From: a virus
DNA: 29,730 bases
Virus record (IMG/VR): IMGVR_UViG_3300036985_004720
Coordinates: 1-29,730 of that record
Strand: one strand, 5' to 3'
Shown here: positions 1 through 5,456 of the stretch, piece by piece
How positions within the stretch are numbered: position 1 is the stretch's first letter
Layout of the letters: each line of letters starts with the position of its first letter
Position numbers and translations under genes: made by a program
The notes under the pieces: generated by a model
The model's database searches: none
Told to the model about the DNA's origin: nothing
What the model saw: only the letters and a program-made list of their open reading frames with translations

Positions 1-439
1 TATCTGATTCAAACATTTCAACTAATCTTTCTCTTTTAATTAGATAAACTTGGTCTCTCAATCTTCTTGGAAAGAAGTATATAAAGTAGTCAGCAGATGA
101 ACCAAATACACCAGATGTTTGTTTTTTATACTTTTTTTCAATAACTATATTACCAGTATTCATAAACTTATCTGTTTTTATTTCAAATGTCACCGACTTT
201 TTTGGACTTATATTTCCGTTTTCATATAGTCCAAATTTTAAGTCGTATGATTTTAGAATAGATTTTCTTTCACTAAATGATTTATTACTTGCTTGATAAC
301 TTGAATCGTACCAATATGCAATTTTACTTAGTGGTAATTTTTCATTAAAATATTTTTCTATAAAAGGAATCAATGTATATTCTCCCCACTTGCCAAATTC
401 CTCATCTTTTGTAAACTTCTGATTGTTGTGTGTTTTCAT
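1..439 (-). CDS. PD-(D/E)XK nuclease-like protein, copy A (partial, C-terminus off the window)
   Basis: The reading frame is open from the ATG at 437-439 down to base 1, giving 146 residues without a stop. The product is nearly identical to the complete 221-residue protein at 27971-28636, so about 75 C-terminal residues lie outside the window. Visible elements match the PD-(D/E)XK nuclease fold: a conserved early Glu in KWGE (residue 20), an Asp in SYDLKFG (residue 66), the E-x-K pair in FEIKTD (residues 86 and 88), and a downstream GVFGSSADYF segment typical of such cores. A DNA-cutting role in recombination or resolution is inferred from the fold only. It is the last visible gene of the left cassette, separated from its sigma-like partner by an inserted peptidase-like gene. 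If the window edge is a natural end, this would instead be a truncated gene. Confidence 0.72.
   Translation of the reverse strand, partial: MKTHNNQKFTKDEEFGKWGEYTLIPFIEKYFNEKLPLSKIAYWYDSSYQASNKSFSERKSILKSYDLKFGLYENGNISPKKSVTFEIKTDKFMNTGNIVIEKKYKKQTSGVFGSSADYFIYFFPRRLRDQVYLIKRERLVEMFESD
168..287. repeat. 120-bp perfect repeat within nuclease copy A
   Basis: These 120 bases are identical to 28365-28484 (constant offset 28197), including all synonymous positions. The flanking parts of the two nuclease genes differ at many sites. This is the most conserved block of the duplicated cassette and covers the predicted catalytic E-x-K region. Confidence 0.9.
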
Positions 440-445
440 AATTTC

Positions 446-463
446 TATATCTTTTTAGATATA
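446..463 (-). promoter_or_regulatory. Short hairpin in the leader of nuclease copy A
   Basis: TATATCT pairs with AGATATA around a TTTT loop, 6 nt upstream of the nuclease start codon. The same 7-bp stem with a 5-nt loop is found at 28641-28659 before the second nuclease copy, although surrounding bases differ. Conservation in both copies suggests an operator or an RNA structure near the start codon. AT-rich composition makes chance palindromes common, so confidence is moderate. Confidence 0.45.
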
Positions 464-586
464 TATTATGTTCCAAACACAACTTTTTTCAACAACCTTG
501 ATTTTTCTAAAATTTAAGGGGTCAGTAAATTATTTTATTTTATTTTTTTGATAATATTCTTTATAATATTCTTCGTGTGTATGTTA

Positions 587-601
587 GTTATGTGATATTT
601 T
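587..601. repeat. Left arm of inverted repeat bounding the peptidase-like gene
   Basis: GTTATGTGATATTTT at 587-601 is the inverted counterpart of 994-1008 (reverse complement GTTATGTGATGTTTT), matching at 14 of 15 bases. This arm contains the stop codon of the 588-980 gene, and the other arm lies 14 nt upstream of its start. The pair therefore brackets almost exactly the gene that is absent from the sister cassette. Confidence 0.6.
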
Positions 602-980
602 TTAAAATCAATTCAAACACTTGATGGCTTTCATTTTCTGCCCAACTTATTATTTCTTCCTCTAAATTCATATTATAGTTGTGCATTTCTAATGAATGGT
701 GCATAAGTTCGTGAAACACTCCACCATAAGTTGCCTGATTAATGTCACATCGTTGTAAGTTAATAAATACAAACCTACCGTCTCCAAATTTATAATCTTT
801 GTTTTGTTTAGGAATATAATTAGCTAAACCCCAAATGTAGGCATCATTAGAATTATTTTCATATAGCATACAATTTTTGTAATTCAACCCATGCATTTCT
901 TCAACACCAAAGTGTGCAAAAATTTCACAAGAATTATTTCCGAGCAAAAGCAAATAACCATCTCTTTTTATTTCTATCAT
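588..980 (-). CDS. Small HExxH-type metallopeptidase-like protein
   Basis: The 130-residue product carries HELMH near residue 91, matching the zinc-peptidase HExxH consensus. It is followed about 15 residues later by the acidic helix EEEIISWAE, which could supply the third zinc ligand, as in gluzincin/ImmA-IrrE-like proteins. The N-terminal 80 residues are not recognised. It starts at an ATG with an A-rich leader and lacks a Shine-Dalgarno sequence. It lies between the sigma-like gene and nuclease copy A, exactly where the right-hand cassette has no gene, and is flanked by inverted repeats, so it looks like an insertion (moron). Cleavage of a host or phage regulator is a guess by analogy with ImmA. 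Zinc binding is likely, substrate unknown. Confidence 0.6.
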   Translation of the reverse strand: MIEIKRDGYLLLLGNNSCEIFAHFGVEEMHGLNYKNCMLYENNSNDAYIWGLANYIPKQNKDYKFGDGRFVFINLQRCDINQATYGGVFHELMHHSLEMHNYNMNLEEEIISWAENESHQVFELILKNIT

Positions 981-993
981 AATTTCTAAAATT

Positions 994-1008
994 AAAACAT
1001 CACATAAC
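994..1008. repeat. Right arm of inverted repeat bounding the peptidase-like gene
   Basis: AAAACATCACATAAC pairs with 587-601 in inverted orientation, one mismatch in 15. It directly abuts the AGCCTGG boundary where the left and right cassettes stop being alignable. Confidence 0.6.
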
Positions 1009-1013
1009 AGCCT

Positions 1014-1029
1014 GGATTTTTTATAGAGT
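1014..1029 (-). promoter_or_regulatory. Recurrent TCTATAAAAAATCC motif before the peptidase-like gene
   Basis: Read on the minus strand this is ACTCTATAAAAAATCC. It overlaps the stop codon of the sigma-like gene and lies about 34 nt upstream of the next start codon. Matching copies occur at 2038-2053, 2901-2912, 28692-28707 and 29717-29730, each 35-60 nt before a gene start. A promoter element for cassette genes is the simplest reading; an RNA processing site is the alternative. Confidence 0.45.
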
Positions 1030-1527
1030 ATTTTTTATATTTAATTGTTTTTTTATATTTTCTAAAGTTTTCATTACACTTCGACGAACTGAAATATAAT
1101 TAATACCGGTCTTTTCCTGTATTTTTTGATAAGTTAATTTGTCAAAGTAATACATTTCAAACAATGTCTTGTCGTACCAATGTATTCTCGTTAATATGTT
1201 TTTTACTTGATTTACGATGTCTTCTTCATCAATTGATACTTCTACTTCATACTCTGGTATATCTACCATTACATTCTCTTTGATGAGGTGTTTACGATAC
1301 CACGGTGAGCTAGTTGAATAGTATTGATTAGCAATTATACGCCAAATATAATAATCAATATATCCTTCTGCATATGATTTAACTAGTTTATCAGGTTTAT
1401 CTAGAATGTTATCTAAGATGAAACTTTTAAAATCATTTCTATGATGTGATTTTATTTTCATAAACATATTTCTAATCGTTTCACTTTCACTAAAATATAT
1501 TAGAGCTTCATTTAGAGGATTTTTCAA
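1021..1527 (-). CDS. Sigma-70/ECF-like transcription factor, copy A
   Basis: The 168-residue protein has the two-part layout of a small sigma factor. The N-terminal half ends in YIWRIIANQYYSTSSPWYRK, reminiscent of region 2 of ECF-type factors. The C-terminal 50 residues (LFEMYYFDKLTYQKIQEKTG and the helix after it) look like a region 4 helix-turn-helix. The likely role is directing host RNA polymerase to phage promoters; it could instead be a sigma-like DNA-binding adaptor. The start is TTG at 1525-1527 because there is no in-frame ATG until residue 22, and the alignment with the sister protein (28708-29199, ATG start) supports the full N-terminus. It overlaps the 1508-1873 gene by 20 nt, implying translational coupling. 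Roughly 60% of residues match the sister copy by eye. Confidence 0.6.
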   Translation of the reverse strand: MKNPLNEALIYFSESETIRNMFMKIKSHHRNDFKSFILDNILDKPDKLVKSYAEGYIDYYIWRIIANQYYSTSSPWYRKHLIKENVMVDIPEYEVEVSIDEEDIVNQVKNILTRIHWYDKTLFEMYYFDKLTYQKIQEKTGINYISVRRSVMKTLENIKKQLNIKNTL

Positions 1528-1873
1528 AAAGGTCTAGTAGATTTTTTATATTTATACAAACTTCATAAAGTTCGCCATCTTCAGCAACTACTAAATAATA
1601 ATTTAGCATTTCTTTTAGATAGTCATAGTATAGATTAAAATAGTTGTGGTTGATTTCTAATATTAAATCTAATCTATTCCATATATTATCATAGATTGAA
1701 TCTAAGAGGTCACTTGGTAGATTTTTATTACTGAATAGTGGTTCACAAGTTATAAGAGCTTGTACTCCAGTATCTATAATTAATTTATATTTTGAATCTG
1801 TGTTATTCCTAAAGAAGTAAGGAGTTACCTCAGCATCAGTCCTAAATGCTTTTCTTATTTGTGTTGTAGTCAT
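1508..1873 (-). CDS. Conserved cassette protein of unknown function, copy A (121 aa)
   Basis: The family is not recognised. The N-terminus MTTTQIRKAFRTDA and the segments VTPYFFRN and IYDNIWNRLDLILEINH are shared almost residue for residue with the 128-aa product of 29168-29554. The core is rich in Tyr, Leu and Asn and appears helical, with no signal peptide or membrane segment. It is placed between a 49-aa ORF that overlaps its 5' end and a sigma-like gene that overlaps its 3' end, and this order is kept in both cassettes. The fixed partnership suggests a role linked to the sigma-like protein, perhaps as a regulator or adaptor, but that is inference from synteny only. Confidence 0.7.
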   Translation of the reverse strand: MTTTQIRKAFRTDAEVTPYFFRNNTDSKYKLIIDTGVQALITCEPLFSNKNLPSDLLDSIYDNIWNRLDLILEINHNYFNLYYDYLKEMLNYYLVVAEDGELYEVCINIKNLLDLFEKSSK

Positions 1874-1991
1874 TTGCCATTTTTTGCTTTATAGCTTCGT
1901 TTAGAAGTAGGCGGTAGTGTTTAACAAGTTTGTGGTTATTCTTGTTTTGGGCGATTTTTAGAAGTAAATAGTTTATCATTTTATCATTCAT
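1842..1991 (-). CDS. Small conserved cassette protein, copy A (49 aa)
   Basis: An ATG at 1989-1991 opens a 49-codon frame beginning MNDKMINYLLLKIAQNKNN and ending at TAG 1842-1844, overlapping the next gene by 32 nt in another frame. The equivalent frame at 29520-29672 gives a 50-residue product beginning MNNKMINYLLLKIAENKNN. The two keep the same reading frame, start and stop despite many base changes, which argues for a real gene. It is lysine-rich and probably helical; no family is recognised. Confidence 0.65.
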   Translation of the reverse strand: MNDKMINYLLLKIAQNKNNHKLVKHYRLLLNEAIKQKMANDYNTNKKSI

Positions 1992-2037
1992 ATTTTAAGT
2001 ATATATTTGTATTGAAATATGACTTTTTTACCACTAT

Positions 2038-2053
2038 GGATTTTTTATAGAGT
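2038..2053 (-). promoter_or_regulatory. Recurrent TCTATAAAAAATCC motif and leader of cassette A
   Basis: On the minus strand ACTCTATAAAAAATCC lies about 46 nt upstream of the 1991 start codon. The spacer to the start (1992-2037) keeps AAAAAGTCATATTT and AAATATATACTTAAAA, both also present before the equivalent gene at 29672. The conserved non-coding leader in both copies suggests a cassette promoter. It overlaps the stop codon of the 2053-2445 gene. Confidence 0.5.
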
Positions 2054-2445
2054 TAATCTAAAATAAATTCAATCTTTTTATCTCTCAATATAGTCAGGAC
2101 TTCTTCAAATGAAATAGTTCCTACGGTGTCGATGTAGAAATGGTTATTATGATTATCATGTTTTAATTCACCATATTCGATAAGCTTATTAACATTATCT
2201 ATGTTGTAAATATATCTATGTTGATTACCGACTAATTGATTAATAATGTCTTGCAACTTAATCTCTGATTTTATCAATGTAAATCCATTAAGAGTTGTCT
2301 TGTATCCGTTGATTGACTTGTATATGTTTTGTGGATTCGCACCAGTAAATCTTGATGCCTCTGCAATTGATTCAACTTGTTTAACGAATTCTTTATCTTT
2401 GTAAATACTAATTTTAGTTGCGTTCCTATAATTTTTTCTAGCCAT
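2053..2445 (-). CDS. NUMOD1-like DNA-binding domain protein (130 aa)
   Basis: Residues about 10-57 read like a NUMOD1 domain, the DNA-binding module found on homing endonucleases: KISIYKDKEFVKQVESIAEA, then SRFTGANPQNIYKSINGY and LNGFTLI. The remaining 70 residues are not recognised, and no HNH or GIY-YIG catalytic motif is visible. It may be a remnant of a homing endonuclease or a small regulator that recruited the domain. It starts at ATG 2443-2445 and overlaps the end of the AP2-like gene by 8 nt, so the two are probably co-translated. The recurrent cassette motif overlaps its stop codon. Confidence 0.6.
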   Translation of the reverse strand: MARKNYRNATKISIYKDKEFVKQVESIAEASRFTGANPQNIYKSINGYKTTLNGFTLIKSEIKLQDIINQLVGNQHRYIYNIDNVNKLIEYGELKHDNHNNHFYIDTVGTISFEEVLTILRDKKIEFILD

Positions 2446-2842
2446 TATTTTCTTTTATTTTTTCTGCATATAATAAATATGCTTTGTGTGCTTCTTCAGT
2501 AGTGTCGAAATAACCTAAATAAATTGTTTTATTATTCACTTTGATAGTAGAGCGATACTTTCTGATTTTTTTATTAAACCAATATTTTATTAAAGGATTT
2601 GAATGAAAGTTATCTGATGCTTTCTGAACATTATATAATTTTTCTAAATCTCTCCACATTAAATAGAGTTGTTCTTTTGGTTTCTTAGTGTCCCACTTAC
2701 TTATTGAAATATACTTTTGAAATAAATCTATTAACTCAATAAATAATTCTTGGTCTGAAATTTGATAATTTCTTTTTTTAATTCTCTCAACGAATTCAAT
2801 TAAATCACTTCTATCCGGTTGTTCTTTTCTATGTCTTCCCAT
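2438..2842 (-). CDS. AP2-like domain protein (134 aa)
   Basis: The C-terminal 40 residues match the AP2 DNA-binding domain pattern: KYRSTIKVNNKTIYLGYFDT followed by TEEAHKAYLLYA. This is the module found in plant AP2/ERF factors and, in phages, in HNH homing endonucleases. The N-terminal about 90 residues (basic, then SDLIEFVERIKKRNY) are not recognised, and no nuclease core is visible. It directly precedes the NUMOD1-like gene with an 8-nt overlap, so the pair may be parts of a decayed or split mobile endonuclease. Sequence-specific DNA binding is likely, target unknown. Confidence 0.6.
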   Translation of the reverse strand: MGRHRKEQPDRSDLIEFVERIKKRNYQISDQELFIELIDLFQKYISISKWDTKKPKEQLYLMWRDLEKLYNVQKASDNFHSNPLIKYWFNKKIRKYRSTIKVNNKTIYLGYFDTTEEAHKAYLLYAEKIKENNG

Positions 2843-2892
2843 GTATATTATATATTAAATTGTTAAAATGGTTTATTGAATATATTATATCT

Positions 2893-3153
2893 TTATTTTA
2901 ATTTTTTATAGATGTGGTATATGTTTATCTTATCAACTAAATTACACTCATCATAAATACTTTGTAATTCATCCCAAAAGTCATCATCTCTATCTAGTTC
3001 GCAATATTGTCTATATACATCTTCAATAGATTGACCTTTGTATATAGTTTTTCTTAAAATGTAGTTGCCTTCTTTGTCTATATGAAACAATTCGCCTTTA
3101 TAGGTTGTTGAACTCATATTGTAAATTAATCGGTTTATCTTTTCAAATCTCAT
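2893..3153 (-). CDS. Hypothetical protein (86 aa), first gene of the left minus-strand run
   Basis: The protein is not recognised. It is acidic in the middle (YCELDRDDDFWDELQSIYDE) with no membrane segment. The ATG at 3151-3153 is the leftward boundary of the divergent spacer, and a 12-bp inverted repeat begins right at the start codon. A TCTATAAAAAAT motif lies at its 3' end, upstream of the 2842 gene. Its position as first gene of an outward-facing early operon would suit a host-takeover or regulatory protein, which is inference. Confidence 0.6.
   Translation of the reverse strand: MRFEKINRLIYNMSSTTYKGELFHIDKEGNYILRKTIYKGQSIEDVYRQYCELDRDDDFWDELQSIYDECNLVDKINIYHIYKKLK
2901..2912 (-). promoter_or_regulatory. 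TCTATAAAAAAT motif before the AP2-like gene
   Basis: The minus-strand TCTATAAAAAAT lies about 59 nt upstream of the 2842 start codon, inside the 3' end of the preceding gene. It is the shortest match of the five-member motif set, without the trailing CC. Confidence 0.35.
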
Positions 3154-3195
3154 AATGAATATATCTATAATTTATATTGAATAATATATTCATTA
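3153..3195. promoter_or_regulatory. 12-bp inverted repeat at the start of the leftward operon
   Basis: TAATGAATATAT (3153-3164) and ATATATTCATTA (3184-3195) are perfect inverted repeats with a 19-nt AT-rich spacer. They overlie the start and leader of the 86-aa gene. They fit an operator or an origin-proximal binding site; the AT-richness tempers confidence. Confidence 0.4.
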
Positions 3196-3448
3196 CAAGT
3201 TTTCTTCATTATTTCTTTGGCTAAGAAATACACCACTTGAAATTTAAGTAAGGTAGATAATTTATCAAATGTATTAATAGGTTAAAGTATTTGAGGAACC
3301 AATTTCATAATCTATATATCTATATATCTATATCTATATATCATTATAATCTTATTCATAAAAATAAAAAAAAGTGAATAACTTATATAAAAAGTGTGTA
3401 GGGGAGGATAACTTTTTAATATATATAATATAAAAATAAACAAAGAAT
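3154..3448. other. Divergent AT-rich intergenic region, candidate control region or origin
   Basis: No gene is supported in these 295 bases. The region separates the leftward minus-strand genes from the only plus-strand operon, which encodes the polymerase-like protein. It holds the inverted repeat at 3153-3195, a run of repeated CTATATAT units at about 3311-3343, and a G-rich patch (GTGTGTAGGGGAGGATAAC, about 3392-3410) that stands out from its surroundings. Such a layout suits bidirectional promoters or a replication origin, but nothing here proves an origin. Confidence 0.4.
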
Positions 3449-4429
3449 ATGAAAGTAAAATTACCAAAGTTAGTAAAATACAGCATAGCTGATATTGGAA
3501 ATAAAACATTACAAAAGAATGCTCTTAAAGTATATGCGTCATTATATGAAAGAAGTAAAAGAAAAAATAGTGAAGGTTATTTTGATGTTCCATCAACATA
3601 CCTTAAAGCAATAAACACAAGATATTATAAAATAATTGATAAACTTATTGAAGATGGAATACTTGATTATTTTAAAAGAGCTGTTCAAGATGATAAAGAT
3701 ATATTTACAACAAATACTAGAAAGTACTACAATAAGAATCTAGGTATATGTATGAAATATAAATTCCTAATTGATATAGAAAAAGGTGAAGAGATAGAAG
3801 TTGATATGGAATCAAATAGAGATGAGAGATGGTATAAAATAACTCATAACACATTAACAAACCTTGGATATAAAGATATTAAAATATCAAGAGATAGTTT
3901 TGGTAGAAGAGTGCATCATAACCTAACACAAACTTATAAATATGAATTAGCTGATAGAGGACTTTCAGTTATAGATGCTAAATGTTCTCAGCCAAGGTTA
4001 TTGTATATAATGATGAAAAATAGAGGAATAGTTGATGAAGTATATAATCATATATTTGAAAATGGAATTGATTTTTATAGCTATTTAATTGAAAGATTAA
4101 ATGAAACAGATAGAAAATCAGCAAAAGATTTATTTATGTATTGGTTGAATAGTGATGGTTATGTACCTAATTATAATATAAATAAACTATTCCCAGAAGC
4201 ATCGAAATTTATAAAATCATTAAAGAGTAAAAACCATAAAAATAGTGCTGCTACACTACAAAGAGAAGAGGCAAAAATATGGATAGATGGATTATTAGAA
4301 AATCTACCAGTTGAATTTGGTTTAACTATTCATGATAGTTTAATTGTTAAAGATAAAGATGTTATAAAAGTTCTTAAATATTGTAAAGAAAAGTATCCTG
4401 ATTTAGAATATGATGTTAAAGAACTTTAA
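3449..4429 (+). CDS. Compact family-A polymerase-like replication protein with N-terminal winged-helix-like region
   Basis: The C-terminal half carries a family-A polymerase palm in order. GRRVHHNLT (152-160) resembles the TGR...PNLQN segment. DAKCSQPRLL (176-185) resembles motif A, with Asp176 as metal ligand. RKSAK (222-226) resembles the R-x3-K of motif B. Q271 starts the LQREEAKI helix, and HDSLIV (295-300) is motif C with Asp296. The HDS form is also that of T7-type RNA polymerase rather than the HDE of Pol I. At 326 residues there is no exonuclease domain and little room for a thumb. Residues 1-80 (ALKVYASLYERSK, KIIDKLIEDGILDYF) look like a winged helix as in replication initiators. 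It may be an initiator, primase or polymerase for phage DNA. It heads a two-gene plus-strand operon. The family assignment is by eye from motif order. Confidence 0.6.
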   Translation: MKVKLPKLVKYSIADIGNKTLQKNALKVYASLYERSKRKNSEGYFDVPSTYLKAINTRYYKIIDKLIEDGILDYFKRAVQDDKDIFTTNTRKYYNKNLGICMKYKFLIDIEKGEEIEVDMESNRDERWYKITHNTLTNLGYKDIKISRDSFGRRVHHNLTQTYKYELADRGLSVIDAKCSQPRLLYIMMKNRGIVDEVYNHIFENGIDFYSYLIERLNETDRKSAKDLFMYWLNSDGYVPNYNINKLFPEASKFIKSLKSKNHKNSAATLQREEAKIWIDGLLENLPVEFGLTIHDSLIVKDKDVIKVLKYCKEKYPDLEYDVKEL

Positions 4430-4452
4430 TTAAAAAAAAATAATAAAATAAT

Positions 4453-4908
4453 ATGGCAGCAGAAGATTATAAAACAAAAAGAAATGGAATTGAAATGAAT
4501 ATTTCAAAAGCAGTTCGTATAGACAAAGCAAAAATAGGACAAAAGAAATTCGAAGAATTAAAATTAGAATATGATATAGAAGTAATAGAAAATAAAAATA
4601 ATATAATAAGATTTATACACGATGAACAAGAGTATTACTATGGTGTAGTATCTAGAAAAATACGAAAGGCTGGAGAAAGAGAGTGGACCACAAAAATTAG
4701 TCAAATACTATACAATAAAAACAATAACAAAGAAAAAATTAACGAATTCAAAGAAAGATTTAATTTTGGTAAATATAAAGGTAAGGAAGTAAAATGGGTT
4801 ATAGAAAATGACCCTCAATATTATAAATGGTGTTTAGATAATGTTAAAAAGTTTAAGACATCAATTCATTGGAAAGGATATACTCTAAGTAAAAAAGAAG
4901 CAAATTAA
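4453..4908 (+). CDS. ExoX-C-like (FGKYKGK) domain protein, replication operon (151 aa)
   Basis: The C-terminal part shows FGKYKGKEVKWVIENDPQYY (105-124) followed by KWCLDN. This matches the small domain found at the C-terminus of exodeoxyribonuclease X and in many phage nucleic-acid enzymes. The N-terminal 95 residues are lysine-rich (YKTKRNGIEMNISKAVRIDK) and carry no visible DEDD exonuclease motifs, so catalysis is not supported. It begins 23 nt after the polymerase-like gene and is presumably co-transcribed, suggesting an accessory role in replication such as nucleic-acid binding. Its 3' end overlaps the convergent GIY-YIG gene by 4 nt. Confidence 0.55.
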   Translation: MAAEDYKTKRNGIEMNISKAVRIDKAKIGQKKFEELKLEYDIEVIENKNNIIRFIHDEQEYYYGVVSRKIRKAGEREWTTKISQILYNKNNNKEKINEFKERFNFGKYKGKEVKWVIENDPQYYKWCLDNVKKFKTSIHWKGYTLSKKEAN

Positions 4909-5255
4909 GAAAAATATTTATCATCATTATTCAAAGCAAAATTAATTGAGTGGACTTTCATCCACTCTTTTTCTTTTGATAACAAATAACGATTAAAACT
5001 CTTCACCAATTCTTTTCCTTTCATCTGGTTCTCTTTTTTATATTCAGTTAAACTAACATACTCCAAGATAGAGAAAGTTAAACCAACGACACCTAATTCG
5101 TTAAATTTACATTGTAATTCTGGTGAATGATGTGAGCCTTGTTTCAATAATGTGTAGTGAGAAGACCACCTAGAAAAAGTATCTATTGACTTACCAATAT
5201 AATAGTATTCACCAATTGAGATTTTATAAATACCGGCACATTTTATCTTATACAA
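4905..5255 (-). CDS. GIY-YIG family endonuclease (116 aa)
   Basis: The GIY-YIG core is complete: GIY at 8-10, YIG at 19-21, R29 in FSRW, H33, the LQCKFNELG helix region and a Glu in LLSKEKEW near residues 95-97. Length and architecture fit a freestanding homing endonuclease without an added DNA-binding module. The start is TTG (5253-5255): an in-frame stop lies just upstream, and no ATG occurs before the catalytic motif. It is the last gene of the long minus-strand run, 9 nt after the small membrane gene, and converges on the replication operon. Selfish mobility is likely; a repair role cannot be excluded. Confidence 0.8.
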   Translation of the reverse strand: MYKIKCAGIYKISIGEYYYIGKSIDTFSRWSSHYTLLKQGSHHSPELQCKFNELGVVGLTFSILEYVSLTEYKKENQMKGKELVKSFNRYLLSKEKEWMKVHSINFALNNDDKYFS

Positions 5256-5264
5256 TAGAACGGT

Positions 5265-5456
5265 TTATTTTTTCAACCATTGTTGCATAAACCCTGCACC
5301 ACACACAGCACTTGTTAGTGAGGCGAAAAAGGATAAGATAAAGGTTATGAAATCACTATTACCATACATAACTCCAGTCATAGCAAATTTAACTGCCCAA
5401 AAGGACATAAATAAGGCTGATAATACCCATAGGATAAGTGATGCTTTTGTTCTCAT
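5265..5456 (-). CDS. Small membrane protein next to holin (63 aa)
   Basis: Two hydrophobic stretches (LILWVLSALFMSFWAVKFA and FITFILSFFASLTSAVCGAG) indicate two membrane helices with a short basic tail. The start ATG overlaps the holin stop codon as ATGA, so expression is coupled to the holin. This position suits a lysis-related partner such as an antiholin, but no family is recognised. Confidence 0.55.
   Translation of the reverse strand: MRTKASLILWVLSALFMSFWAVKFAMTGVMYGNSDFITFILSFFASLTSAVCGAGFMQQWLKK

Noticed and set aside
3311-3343. Iterons of a replication origin as a firm call
   Set aside because: The CTATATAT units are short and simple AT repeats. Only a candidate region is reported.
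3312-3509. Minus-strand 65-aa frame in the divergent spacer
   Set aside because: It overlaps the start of the polymerase-like gene on the other strand and is a low-complexity Tyr/Ile/Leu translation of AT repeats. No homologous pattern.
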